64,000 nt of DNA, taken from NCBI GenBank assembly GCA_034506395.1, contig JAPDPQ010000010.1, forward strand, positions 62,001-126,000, in the 5' to 3' direction. Within the stretch, counting starts at the first letter, position 1, and each line of letters starts with the position of its first letter. The position numbers and the translations under genes were made by a program. The DNA is from a candidate division KSB1 bacterium (GTDB lineage: Bacteria > Zhuqueibacterota > Zhuqueibacteria > Thermofontimicrobiales > Thermofontimicrobiaceae). Below are positions 18,647 to 27,702 of the stretch, one piece after another. The notes under the pieces are model-generated. The model saw only the letters and a program-made list of their open reading frames with translations, did no database searches and had not been told where the DNA came from.

Positions 18647-20698
18647 TCAACGATTTCGATAGGCAGTGCTATCTATCATGGTGGATTGGTTGAAAATCTT
18701 TTTATGGTCTTCTTTTCGAGGGAGAACGGTGCCGATCTTCAATGCCACCTGCTGGGCATTCGGGTAATCGGAAGGCACAACTTCCCCAGTGGTTGGATCA
18801 ACATATTCGAACAGGATGCCTTCGGGGATTGGGAAATCGCGATAACGTTCGGGCTGCAGCGCGTTTTCCATGAATCGGACCCAAATAGGGATCGCTGCTG
18901 CGCCACCGGTGAGCTCTCTATTGTTGGCATCTCTCACAGGACGGTTATCGTCATATCCAACCCAAACTGCGGTGACGAGCTCTGGGGTGAAGCCGATAAA
19001 CCACAGGTCTCTGGCATCGTTGGTCGTGCCAGTTTTTCCTGCTGCTGGTCGGTGAAAGCCCCAGTCGCGCAGGCTCCGAGCCGTTCCTTCCTCCACCACG
19101 GCTCGCAGCATATCCAGCACCATATAAATGGACTGTGGATCTACCACCTGAGCACTGTGACTGGTGAATTCCCGGAGCAAGTTACCTTGGTAATCTTCGA
19201 TAAATTTCAAAATCAGTGGCTCCCGCTTGATGCCCCCATTTGCAAACGGGCAATAGGCGCGGCACAGCTCCAGCGGCGAGACGCTGGAGGTCCCCAACGC
19301 GAGTGACAAATTCGGCGCTAAAGGACTGGTGATCCCCATTCGCTGAGCATATTGGACCACGGTTTCAGGGCCAATGTCGTAGATGAGTTTAGCCGTCACC
19401 ACATTGATGGAATGGGTTAGTGCGGTTTTCAGGGTAATTGGACCACGGAATTTCCGATCGAAGTTCGGAGGTGACCATTTTTGTCGATCGAATTCAAACG
19501 TCACGGCAGAATCGACCACAATCGAAGCGGGGGTGTATTTGCCCTGATCGATCGCTGCTAAATAAACAAATGGCTTGAATGCCGAGCCCGGGAGACGGTT
19601 GTTGCTAATGGCGCGATTAAATGGGCTGGAGGCAAAATCTCGACCTCCAACCAGGGCTTTGACTTTGCCATTACGGGGATCAATCGCAACCAGAGCTGCT
19701 TGGAGATAAAGTTTCTTTTCCGCCTCACTGGCCAGTTCGTAATCTTTCAAGCCAATACGGCGATCGAGGGCCGATAGGCCGAACTGTACTGCTTCTTGGG
19801 CATAGTTTTGAAGTCGAGTGTCCAACGCGGTATAGATTTTGAGTCCGCCATAGGATAGAACCTCTGGGGAATACAGGTTTTCGACCATCCGTTTCACCTG
19901 ATCAACATAATAGCTCGCTTTGCCCCAAAACAAGTTTAATCGTTTCAGTTGCAGGGGCTCTGCCAGGGCTTGGTCCTTTTCAGCTTCAGAGATAAAACCT
20001 GCGGCCACCATTCGCGACAGAACCAGACGCTGTCGTTCTTTGGCGAGGTCAAAATTTAAATAAGGATTATAGCGGCTCGGCCAGCGTGGAAGGTTAGCCA
20101 GAAACGCCGCTTCAGCCAGCGTTAACTCGTCAGCGTGCTTGGCAAAATAGGTCTCGCTCGCCTGTTCGATCCCAAAGGCATTCGATCCGAAATCGATCTG
20201 ATTACAGTATGCTTCCAATATCTCCTCTTTGGTATAACGTTGTTCCATCTGACAGGCAAGCAGCAATTCCCGCACTTTGCGACCCCAACTCCGTTCAAAA
20301 GAGAAATATAAGTTCTTGGCCAATTGTTGGGTGATGCTGCTTCCGCCACCTGCCCGACGCCAGCGAATAAAATGGTTGAACAACGCGCGCATCAGGCCTT
20401 TTTTGTTAATGCCATGATGACGAAAGAATTCAGCATCTTCCATAGCGAGGATCGCTTTGATAAAATACGGCGAGACTTGTGAAAGGCGAACTTCCTTCCG
20501 ATTGGTGAGCACCAGGATCAATTCGCCTGAGTCGGAATAAATTTCAGATGGAGTGCTTAACGCTAAATCATGCAAACGATCGGGCAACTGGGGCAGCGTC
20601 AATACCAGGCGGAAGAACAAAATCATCAGCATGACCAATAAACCGAGCAGCACTGCGATCCATGTTTTTCGTTTAGAAATGCTCGGCAGACGCTTCAT
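18647..20698 (-). CDS. Penicillin-binding protein 1A (bifunctional)
   Basis: 683 residues. An N-terminal membrane anchor (about 12-35) is followed by a GT51 glycosyltransferase with catalytic Glu87 in EDAEFFRHHG and the GGSSITQQLAKN motif. The transpeptidase has S372-x-x-K375 (GSAFKPF), S430-I-N432 and K555-T-G. The protein polymerises and cross-links peptidoglycan in the periplasm. The length is normal for class A PBPs. Its start overlaps the end of the upstream unknown gene by 26 bp, implying one operon with translational coupling. Confidence 0.96.
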   Translation of the reverse strand: MKRLPSISKRKTWIAVLLGLLVMLMILFFRLVLTLPQLPDRLHDLALSTPSEIYSDSGELILVLTNRKEVRLSQVSPYFIKAILAMEDAEFFRHHGINKKGLMRALFNHFIRWRRAGGGSSITQQLAKNLYFSFERSWGRKVRELLLACQMEQRYTKEEILEAYCNQIDFGSNAFGIEQASETYFAKHADELTLAEAAFLANLPRWPSRYNPYLNFDLAKERQRLVLSRMVAAGFISEAEKDQALAEPLQLKRLNLFWGKASYYVDQVKRMVENLYSPEVLSYGGLKIYTALDTRLQNYAQEAVQFGLSALDRRIGLKDYELASEAEKKLYLQAALVAIDPRNGKVKALVGGRDFASSPFNRAISNNRLPGSAFKPFVYLAAIDQGKYTPASIVVDSAVTFEFDRQKWSPPNFDRKFRGPITLKTALTHSINVVTAKLIYDIGPETVVQYAQRMGITSPLAPNLSLALGTSSVSPLELCRAYCPFANGGIKREPLILKFIEDYQGNLLREFTSHSAQVVDPQSIYMVLDMLRAVVEEGTARSLRDWGFHRPAAGKTGTTNDARDLWFIGFTPELVTAVWVGYDDNRPVRDANNRELTGGAAAIPIWVRFMENALQPERYRDFPIPEGILFEYVDPTTGEVVPSDYPNAQQVALKIGTVLPRKEDHKKIFNQSTMIDSTAYRNR

Positions 20699-21620
20699 AG
20701 CGCTCCTCCGGGTAGATGTAATGAAGCTCAGGATAAAGCTGATTGAGGTTTTCGATCAGCAGTTCAACGGCCAACTCGCTGGCCTCAAAAATATGAACCT
20801 CACTGTAAATTCCCTGTCTCACTTGAATACCCAATGGTACAACATTTCCGTTGGCATGACGGGCGATGGCTACTTTCTGAATGTTCTTGTCCCATTTGAC
20901 CAGTTGAAAGGGATTATTGATGAGTTGCAATTTAATCGAAGTTGGAAGGTCATCAAAGGCAGCGAAGAACTGTTCGCGCGTGATGGTCCTGCCCGTAAAT
21001 TGCTCCATCAAATCCAAGCCTGGCGACGCGATTTGGCTCGAATCCGCGATAGCTAATAAAAGCGCCATTGATGGGTAGCTATCTAATAGCAATTGCTTAT
21101 CGCCATCTAAAAAATAAAAGCGCAAGCTGCTATCGCTGGTAACAATTTTGGTCCAGACCCATTTGCGACTATGGCTCAATTTGAGAAGATCGAAGGGCGA
21201 AACCATTTCCCCGGCCAAATTGGGCGGGAATTGGCTATATAATTCGACAAATTGATCTGCACTGAGGAACACGGAGCCGTGAATTTCGAGCCAATTTTTG
21301 AGCTGGGGGAGCGTATTGATCTGAGGTACCGGGGGAGATTCATCTGGTAAGGTTGCAATGATTTGTTTTATTTGTTCGTTAGCCAATCGGTCCTTGCGAT
21401 ATAATTCCCAGATCGTGCCCGACCTAGGCCGATACGGATTGGTCAGTTCAACAGCCGTTCCTAACATAATCTCGACAAAGTCAAACGAAATTTCGATGAT
21501 GAACAACGACAATAGGATTGACAAGACAATGATTAGTTTTTTATGAGAGAATAAGCGAATCAATTTTGATTTGAAATGGGCAAATAGTTCTTCTTTGCCA
21601 GCCGTGGCTTGCTTTTTCAT
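20673..21620 (-). CDS. Unknown membrane-anchored protein, coupled to PBP1A
   Basis: 315 residues, family not recognised. A short basic cytoplasmic tail (1-25) is followed by one transmembrane helix at about 27-50 (LIIVLSILLSLFIIE), then a soluble, probably periplasmic region without Cys-rich or catalytic motifs. It contains LPQLKNWLEIHG and repeated SADQFVELYSQFP / TREQFFAAFDDLP segments, suggesting two related helical units. Its 3' end overlaps the PBP1A start by 26 bp, so a role in peptidoglycan synthesis is plausible (context inference only). The start codon follows a short overlapping ORF by 2 nt. Confidence 0.75.
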   Translation of the reverse strand: MKKQATAGKEELFAHFKSKLIRLFSHKKLIIVLSILLSLFIIEISFDFVEIMLGTAVELTNPYRPRSGTIWELYRKDRLANEQIKQIIATLPDESPPVPQINTLPQLKNWLEIHGSVFLSADQFVELYSQFPPNLAGEMVSPFDLLKLSHSRKWVWTKIVTSDSSLRFYFLDGDKQLLLDSYPSMALLLAIADSSQIASPGLDLMEQFTGRTITREQFFAAFDDLPTSIKLQLINNPFQLVKWDKNIQKVAIARHANGNVVPLGIQVRQGIYSEVHIFEASELAVELLIENLNQLYPELHYIYPEERYEASAEHF

Positions 21621-21622
21621 CT

Positions 21623-21793
21623 TTAGTATAAATTTTCTGATTCACTCCGGGCAGTTTTAAATATCTCTTGCAAATATTGAATCGCAGCATTAAGCTGAGC
21701 CATAGCTGCCTCGGGCTTCAACTGCCCAGTTTGTTCATCGGAAATAAAATGGCACTGGGATGAAAGATACGACGAAAATGACAAATGTGCCAT
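21623..21793 (-). CDS. Possible 56-residue ORF overlapping the M50 gene end
   Basis: An ORF from ATG 21793, inside the last 59 bases of the M50 gene but in another frame, continues past the M50 stop and ends with TAA at 21623, 2 nt before the next ATG. The distal part (QLKPEAAMAQLNAAIQYLQE...ARSESENLY) is helical and protein-like. The proximal part may simply be read-through of the M50 reading frame's shadow. It is either a small coupled gene or a C-terminal extension of M50 separated by one frameshift. No strong Shine-Dalgarno is present. Confidence 0.35.
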   Translation of the reverse strand: MAHLSFSSYLSSQCHFISDEQTGQLKPEAAMAQLNAAIQYLQEIFKTARSESENLY

Positions 21794-22604
21794 AGCCAAT
21801 AATCCGTCGTTTTTTGTCGAGTTGAATGTAGTCGTTTTCCGGAGCTGGATGATGGAAGCCTAACAACAATAGGAGTACGATCATCACCAACCATCCGGGA
21901 TAGAAGAAGGCAGCGACGATGATAAAGGCCGCCATAGTGAGCTTAAAAATTCTCTGACTGTGATGGCCGAACAACGCATAAAGTACGTGGCCGCCGTCCA
22001 ATTGGCCAATGGGAAGCAGATTTAAGGCGGTGACGAACAATCCCGCCCAACCTGCATAGGCCATGGGATGAAGCGCGGTATCATAGCCCTCTGGCGGTGT
22101 TCCGAGGATCAGCTTGGCGAGCTGAGAAAATAGCAACGATTCCCCCAAAAATAAGCTTTCACCTGGCAAACTATCCAACCGGACAAATTGAGAGTTCTTC
22201 AGTCCCAGAATGAGCACTGGGATCGTAAGGGTCAGCCCAGCAAGCGGTCCTGCAACTCCAACATCGAACAGCGCCCGTCGGTCGGGGATTCGTTCTTTCA
22301 TTTTGATGAATGCACCCATCGTGCCGAACGGTGCAAAAGGAACCGGGATGAAATAGGGTAACGTCGCAGCAATGCCATATTTTCGGCACATTAGATAATG
22401 ACCCATCTCATGTGCCAACAAAATGGAGACGATCGAGATCGAGTACGATATGCCATTGACCAGGTAGGTTGTCAGGATCGTCAGCAAAAATAAAATGAGG
22501 TTGATATAAGGTCGATCGCCTTTGATTCGATTCAATAAACGCAAGCTTTGTTGCGGCTGATATTCATAACTTTCAAATCGAAAATAATATTCTGGCTCTG
22601 GCAT
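21735..22604 (-). CDS. M50 (site-2 protease type) membrane metalloprotease
   Basis: 289 residues, polytopic. Zinc ligands are in HEMGH at 65-69 and in the conserved LLPIGQLDGGH segment near residue 200, with about five or six transmembrane helices. It is the compact, PDZ-less S2P type that cleaves membrane-embedded substrates such as anti-sigma factors. GAGGAAC precedes ATG 22604. It belongs to the minus-strand cluster running from the FdhE-like gene to PBP1A. No substrate is indicated nearby. Confidence 0.92.
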   Translation of the reverse strand: MPEPEYYFRFESYEYQPQQSLRLLNRIKGDRPYINLILFLLTILTTYLVNGISYSISIVSILLAHEMGHYLMCRKYGIAATLPYFIPVPFAPFGTMGAFIKMKERIPDRRALFDVGVAGPLAGLTLTIPVLILGLKNSQFVRLDSLPGESLFLGESLLFSQLAKLILGTPPEGYDTALHPMAYAGWAGLFVTALNLLPIGQLDGGHVLYALFGHHSQRIFKLTMAAFIIVAAFFYPGWLVMIVLLLLLGFHHPAPENDYIQLDKKRRIIGYGTFVIFVVSFIPVPFYFR

Positions 22605-22840
22605 AACTGTTCCTCGGTGAAACGTTCCCTTTCCACAATTGGAAAACGAAATGAGTGAATTTAAGTTTTTCGAATCAATCCCATCTAATTGGGATCAAAG
22701 ATGATGATGGAGCATCCCTATAGCTAAGTTTGATTTTTTCCCTGCAATTTCAATTCCAAAATTGAATCGTTGTGCATGCAGGAGCATGCCCAAAAATTTC
22801 GCTCAGGCCGCCTTCGGACAGAGCGTTTCATTTTCGAACC

Positions 22841-23632
22841 TCAACGATCATGTACCATTTTGAGGGTGACCTTGGTCCCTGGCGACGCGGACAATCGATT
22901 TTGAGCATTCCCATTCCGAATGGCGATCTCTAAAAATCCCGAGCTGCCCACAATGGCCAGCGGTTGACCAATTTCAACTTCGGCATAGCTCTGCGACAAA
23001 TGTGGGATGGTCACATCTCCCACGCAAATGCGAAACTCGTGTTTCGGCAACTGTGTCGCCTCGATGTTAGTGATTAAGTTCCCGAAGCGATCACAATAGA
23101 TCACTTTCCCGATGATTTCATGCTTCGAGACCGAAGGCAGATGGATCTGACCTCGATCGTAATCTGATGTCAGTTCCCCCAATTGAAGAATGTCGACTCC
23201 TAAAGAGAGATGCGCCGCGATCGGGGCGAAAATGTCTCGACCATGAAAGGTCTGGCTAACTTGGCCCAGGAAGAACCGCTTGTTTAACACTTCAACTACG
23301 GTCAAGGTTTCCCCGGCATGAAAGACATATTTGAGCAACTGGTTGTCTGGTGCGAGAAACCAATAGTCAGAGGATTTGACTGCGAGAATTTTGCGGTTCG
23401 TACCCACGGTGGGATCGACCACGGCCACATGAATGGTACCGCGAGGGAAATAGCGAAAACTAGCTTCGAGTACAAATGCCGCGGCAGCAACATCCTGAGC
23501 TGGAATATCATGGCTGAGATCGATGATCGTTGCTTTTGGGTTGATGGAAAGGATTACCCCTTTCATCGTTGCAACGTATCCATCCGATAGACCAAAATCG
23601 GTCAGCAGCGTGATAATGCCACTTGGTTTCAT
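22841..23632 (-). CDS. SAM hydroxide adenosyltransferase (DUF62 / chlorinase-like)
   Basis: 263 residues of the SAM-dependent fluorinase/chlorinase/DUF62 superfamily: the N-terminal LLTDFGLSDGYVATMKGVI, DLSHDIPAQD and VAVVDPTVGT are the family's SAM-binding strands, followed by the C-terminal barrel. The bacterial DUF62 enzymes convert S-adenosyl-methionine and water into adenosine and methionine. The Asp and Arg/His pattern around DLSHDI fits the hydroxide-using group rather than a halogenase (inference). It begins 27 bp after the small 56-residue gene, so they are probably co-transcribed. Confidence 0.9.
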   Translation of the reverse strand: MKPSGIITLLTDFGLSDGYVATMKGVILSINPKATIIDLSHDIPAQDVAAAAFVLEASFRYFPRGTIHVAVVDPTVGTNRKILAVKSSDYWFLAPDNQLLKYVFHAGETLTVVEVLNKRFFLGQVSQTFHGRDIFAPIAAHLSLGVDILQLGELTSDYDRGQIHLPSVSKHEIIGKVIYCDRFGNLITNIEATQLPKHEFRICVGDVTIPHLSQSYAEVEIGQPLAIVGSSGFLEIAIRNGNAQNRLSASPGTKVTLKMVHDR

Positions 23633-23658
23633 GACCGTTCTGGGTTGATATTGTATTT

Positions 23659-23829
23659 TTATTTGACCGAACGCAGGGTGATCTCAATGGTCTGCGGCTT
23701 GTCTGGAATTTTCAGTGAGCTGACCAGCGCAAAGGCGACATTCTTGACCATCTCCTGGACAAAAAGATTCATGGTCAGCTCATGGCCATTCACTTTCACA
23801 GAGACTTGGAATGATTCGGTATTTTGCAT
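23659..23829 (-). CDS. Small conserved-looking protein, 56 residues
   Basis: This ORF is too short for usual gene-finding cut-offs but well formed. ATG 23829 is preceded by GAGGAAT at good spacing, and a TAA at 23659 ends it 27 bp before the DUF62 gene. The protein begins MQNTESFQVSVKVNG and ends IEITLRSVK. It has alternating beta-strand pattern (FQVSVKVNG, TIEITLRS) around a helix (LFVQEMVKNVAFALVSSL), compatible with a small alpha/beta fold. No family is recognised. It sits between the FdhE-like and DUF62 genes in the same direction, which supports it being real. Confidence 0.65.
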   Translation of the reverse strand: MQNTESFQVSVKVNGHELTMNLFVQEMVKNVAFALVSSLKIPDKPQTIEITLRSVK

Positions 23830-23850
23830 CGTAAATTATTCCTCGATTGA

Positions 23851-24708
23851 TTAAAATGTTTCAAGATAAAATTTGATAGAATCAGATGTCTGATAGCCCA
23901 TAATCCGAGCTAACAGATCGAGCGTGACAGTCTCCACATGTTCAACGCTTAGGTTATGGATCGGTTCAGCGATCGCTGCATCAATTGTCTTGATATAATT
24001 GTGACACTGATCGCAGCCATCGATGCGAATAGGCTTCCGATCCGAAAGAAAAATATGCTTTGCCTTGCTTGCATCTTGATTCAAACAATAGGGGCAACCG
24101 ATGAATGGATAAGCCCATGTGGTATCGCAGATGCGGCACCACAGTTTTCGCTCCATCTGTCTTTCGTTCACCAGCGCCATGGTTGGCGCTCCTCCACAAA
24201 TCGGACAGACCGGCAGCTCCCAATGGTACTGGAGCAGCTTCTTTGTGAAGAACTCTGAGCAGAGCTCTAAATAAGGCTCGGAAACGTATTCTACCAGTTT
24301 TTCAATAAGAATAGCTGGGATATTATATTTATTGGCGAGCTGCCGAGGCTGGACTTTGCTTCCGGTGATCTGGTCAATAATTAGATTTCCAAGCGGCAGC
24401 TTTCTTCTATCGTAAAGTTCCTCGATTCGAACGAGTAGCTCTTTGCTGCGATAAAAATATTGCTTGATGAGGGGGAAGATCAATTCAAAGATCAGCTCGA
24501 TATTTCGATCATCAAAAATAAAATTGTCTTCGCCCAAAATCGGGAGCTTCTGACTGAAGCGGCTGCCGATGTCGATCTGGTTCAGCTTTTCAAAAGGAAC
24601 TAATGCCACCAAATGTTTCATGCAGTCCAACTGAATATTGAACAGCTTATGGTGAAATTCCAGATAAGTGGCATAAAATTGCTGCAGTCGAGATAAATTC
24701 TCGCTCAT
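23851..24708 (-). CDS. FdhE-like zinc-binding protein
   Basis: 285 residues. The C-terminal half has four CxxC pairs (C168/C171, C191/C194, C205/C208, C232/C235) in the order CPICGGAP, CRICDTTW, CPYC, CDQCHNYIK. This is the double-rubredoxin-like layout of FdhE, the formate dehydrogenase formation protein. The N-terminal 160 residues are helical. In Enterobacteria FdhE assists assembly of periplasmic formate dehydrogenase. No formate dehydrogenase gene is in this window, so the client here is unknown. Downstream neighbours are the 56-residue gene and DUF62. Confidence 0.82.
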   Translation of the reverse strand: MSENLSRLQQFYATYLEFHHKLFNIQLDCMKHLVALVPFEKLNQIDIGSRFSQKLPILGEDNFIFDDRNIELIFELIFPLIKQYFYRSKELLVRIEELYDRRKLPLGNLIIDQITGSKVQPRQLANKYNIPAILIEKLVEYVSEPYLELCSEFFTKKLLQYHWELPVCPICGGAPTMALVNERQMERKLWCRICDTTWAYPFIGCPYCLNQDASKAKHIFLSDRKPIRIDGCDQCHNYIKTIDAAIAEPIHNLSVEHVETVTLDLLARIMGYQTSDSIKFYLETF

Positions 24709-24782
24709 TGGTCTCTCAGTGCTAAGATGCAGTGCTACATGAGTCAGGAAAAGTGGATCAACGATTAATGTTCTTGACCATT

Positions 24783-24857
24783 ATCCCACCGATGTGCCTT
24801 GGTTTGGCAATGAATTTCAAGGGCGATGCCGAAAGTCCATGATTCCATCGGTGGGAT
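24783..24857. repeat. 12-bp inverted repeat between pgk and the FdhE-like gene
   Basis: ATCCCACCGATG (24783-24794) and CATCGGTGGGAT (24846-24857) are perfect reverse complements with a 51-nt loop holding minor stems (GGCA/TGCC). No T-tract follows on the minus strand. It may be a leader structure for the FdhE-like gene or a weak terminator of pgk. Confidence 0.55.
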
Positions 24858-24891
24858 GATCTGAACAAATTGCTTCGTCAATATCGATGCG

Positions 24892-26088
24892 CTATTTATC
24901 GCTCAAGGCTGCTACTCCAGGCAGGGTAAGTCCACCAAGAAATTCTAACGAAGCGCCGCCGCCAGTAGAGACATGGGTGACTTGATCGGTCAATCCCGCC
25001 TTTGCCAATGCTGCCACAGAATCCCCACCACCAACAACCGTGGTTGCACCTTTGCGGGTGATTTCAGCGAGCTTTTTTGCGATGGTCAGGGTACCGGTAG
25101 CAAAGGGCTCGATCTCGAACACGCCCATTGGCCCGTTCCAAATGACAGTTTTGGCGCCATCGAGGGCTGAGGCGAATTGTTCAATGGTCTTGGGGCCAAT
25201 ATCCACACCGATCCATTCATCGGGTATAGCCTGACCATCGGTCGTTTTGGATGCGGCTGTGGCTGAAAGCTCGGTCGCGATCACGTGATCGACTGGGAGA
25301 TGGAATTTAATTCGTTGGGATTCAGCTTTCTTTAGCACATCCTTAGCAAGCTCCACACGATCGGCTTCGAGCAGCGATTTGCCGATGGGGATATTTTTGG
25401 CATAAAGCAGCGTATAGGTCATCCCTCCGCCGATCAGCAGGGCATCGACTTTGGCCATGAGGTTTTGAATGACATCGATTTTACCAGAAATTTTGGCGCC
25501 GCCCAGCACTGCAACCAGCGGGCGCTTCGGATTATCGATCGCATCGCCCAGATACTGAAGTTCCTTTTGCATCAAGTAACCAGCCGCGCGCTGCTTGAAA
25601 TATTTGGTGACACCCTCGGTCGAAGCGTGAGCTCGATGTGCTGTCCCGAAAGCATCGTTGACATATACGTCCCCGAGCTTCGCTAACTTTTCGGCAAACC
25701 CAGGATCGTTCGCCTCCTCTTCTTTATAGAATCGAAGGTTCTCGAGCAACATCACCTCGCCATCATAAAGTTGATTGACCGCTTTTTCGACCTCTGGACC
25801 AATGCAATCGGTCATATATCGAACCTCCTGATCCAGCAATTGCGACAGTCTTCTGGCAACTGGCGCCATTCTCATGGATTCATTCACCTTGCCTTTGGGC
25901 CGCCCCAAGTGCGACATCAGAATGGCCCTGCCTCCTGCTTTAATGATCGCTTGAATGGTGGGCAACGCAGCTCGTATCCGCGTGTCATCTGTCACTTGCA
26001 AATTTTCGTTCAACGGTACATTGAAATCCACTCGCACTAACACTCTCTTATGTTTCAGATCTACATCATCAATCGACAGTTTCGCCAT
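24892..26088 (-). CDS. pgk: Phosphoglycerate kinase
   Basis: 398 residues and colinear with bacterial Pgk throughout. It shows RVDFNVPLNENLQVTDDTRI at the substrate-binding N-domain, SHLGRPKG, LLENLRF, the VLGGAKISGKI hinge, GPMGVFE and the ATP-binding VVGGGDSVAAL...STGGGASLE ending. It transfers phosphate between 1,3-bisphosphoglycerate and ADP in glycolysis, in the cytoplasm. GAGGAGA lies before ATG 26088. It follows the CoA-transferase gene by 126 bp on the same strand. Confidence 0.98.
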   Translation of the reverse strand: MAKLSIDDVDLKHKRVLVRVDFNVPLNENLQVTDDTRIRAALPTIQAIIKAGGRAILMSHLGRPKGKVNESMRMAPVARRLSQLLDQEVRYMTDCIGPEVEKAVNQLYDGEVMLLENLRFYKEEEANDPGFAEKLAKLGDVYVNDAFGTAHRAHASTEGVTKYFKQRAAGYLMQKELQYLGDAIDNPKRPLVAVLGGAKISGKIDVIQNLMAKVDALLIGGGMTYTLLYAKNIPIGKSLLEADRVELAKDVLKKAESQRIKFHLPVDHVIATELSATAASKTTDGQAIPDEWIGVDIGPKTIEQFASALDGAKTVIWNGPMGVFEIEPFATGTLTIAKKLAEITRKGATTVVGGGDSVAALAKAGLTDQVTHVSTGGGASLEFLGGLTLPGVAALSDK

Positions 26089-26214
26089 ATCTTTGTCTCC
26101 TCAAATTGCTGAAAAATTCAGATTTTTGCTAAGCCTAAATCTTGCAATGCATAGGGTTCCCCTCGGGCTCAATTCTCTTAGCCGAGTAGGACAAATGCAA
26201 TATGCCATTTGTGG

Positions 26215-27516
26215 TTAAATCAATTTTATTTTTTTTGCGAAATGAGTCAGCTCATCTCGGAAGTTGGGATGTGCAATGCTGATCAACGCTTGCGCTCGGC
26301 GACTCAAGCTTTTTCCATGCAAATATGCCACGCCGTATTCAGTAACGACATAGTGAACGTCGCCACGGCTGGTGACCACGCCTGCCCCTTCTTTCAGATG
26401 CGGGACAATTTTCGATATTGTGTCATTTTTGGTGGTTGATGGCAGGGCGATGATCGGTTTTCCTTCTCTGGAACGTGCTGCTCCTCGAATAAAATCCACT
26501 TGCCCGCCAAAACCAGAATAAATTTGATAGCCGATCGAATCTGAACAGACCTGGCCGGTCAAATCGATCTCAATGGCGGAATTAATGGCTACCATTTTAT
26601 CATTCTGCGCCACAATGAACGGGTCATTGGTGTAATCCACAGGATGCATTTCGAACAAAGGATTGTTGTGTGCAAATTCGTACAGCGCCTTGCTGCCCAA
26701 TAAGAAAGTGGCAACTATCTTGCCAGGATGCAAAGTTTTCTTGGCCCCAGTGACGATCCCTTTTTCGATGGCTTCCATAATTCCATCAGATACCATTTCT
26801 GTGTGAATACCCAGGTCCTTCTTATTTCCCATAGCGCTCAGTGCTGCGTTCGGGATGCCACCGATGCCCAGTTGAAGAGTGGAACCGTCCTCCACCAAAT
26901 CAGCGATATACTCACCAATCTTTCGTTCCACTTCACTGGGGGGCGTGATCTCCAGGGTCGGGAGCTCCATTGATACCTCAACGATTTTGGTGGCCTTGCT
27001 GATGTGGATAAAGCAATCCCCGAGCGTGCGCGGCATTTTATCATTGACCATGACGATCAGTTTTTTGGCATGCTCTGCTGCTGCCTTCGTGGCTAAATCT
27101 TCAACGCCTAAAGACAAAAAGCCATGGGCATCTGGCGGTGACGTTTGGATGATGGCAACATCCAGCGGCAATGTGCCTTTGCCATGGACGAACAATTGCG
27201 GGATCTCATAAAGAAAAATCGGGAAATAGTCAGCTTTGCCTTCATTCACTGCCTTGCGGTCGGCCGGGCCCACGAATAGCGATTTATGCCGAAAATGTCC
27301 CTCCATGCCCGGGGCGGAAAGAGGATCTTCACCCAACAACAAGACATGAACCACATCTACATCACGAAGCGAATCCTTTCTGGCTGCAAGCGCCTTCACG
27401 AGGGGGAATGGAGTCGCAGCATTGCCTGAAATATAAACTCTATTACCACTCTCCACAATCGATACTGCATCCTCTTTCGTCGTCAATTTGCTTTTGTATT
27501 CTTCCATCCATCTCAT
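26215..27516 (-). CDS. Acetyl-CoA hydrolase/transferase-family CoA-transferase
   Basis: 433 residues of the Cat2/4-hydroxybutyrate CoA-transferase family. Seen are LGIGGIPNAALSAM and HTEMVSDGIMEAIEKG in the first half and the strongly conserved VVTEYGVAYLHGKSLSRRAQALI and AHPNFRDEL in the second. Members move CoA between acetyl-CoA and a carboxylate such as 4-hydroxybutyrate, butyrate or propionate. The true acceptor cannot be read. The likely start is ATG 27516 with AGAGAG upstream, or ATG 27507. It lies downstream of alanine dehydrogenase on the same strand. Confidence 0.9.
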   Translation of the reverse strand: MRWMEEYKSKLTTKEDAVSIVESGNRVYISGNAATPFPLVKALAARKDSLRDVDVVHVLLLGEDPLSAPGMEGHFRHKSLFVGPADRKAVNEGKADYFPIFLYEIPQLFVHGKGTLPLDVAIIQTSPPDAHGFLSLGVEDLATKAAAEHAKKLIVMVNDKMPRTLGDCFIHISKATKIVEVSMELPTLEITPPSEVERKIGEYIADLVEDGSTLQLGIGGIPNAALSAMGNKKDLGIHTEMVSDGIMEAIEKGIVTGAKKTLHPGKIVATFLLGSKALYEFAHNNPLFEMHPVDYTNDPFIVAQNDKMVAINSAIEIDLTGQVCSDSIGYQIYSGFGGQVDFIRGAARSREGKPIIALPSTTKNDTISKIVPHLKEGAGVVTSRGDVHYVVTEYGVAYLHGKSLSRRAQALISIAHPNFRDELTHFAKKIKLI

Positions 27517-27702
27517 CGTTTACTCTCTCTTGTTAAATTAATTATCATTGCTCGTTCTGATTGGTATTTTGAATTTGCGACCTGTGTCCTGTTGAATAAA
27601 CCTGTAGTGTTTATCCATGCAATTTTTAAGTGTTACAATATTAGCATGGCGTGAGGATTCGGTTTTGGTTTATCATAACAGTAAAATTTCTTAGCAATGG
27701 GA

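Noticed and set aside
18596..19306. 236-codon plus-strand ORF
   Set aside because: Lies antisense to PBP1A, whose motifs are complete; shadow frame.
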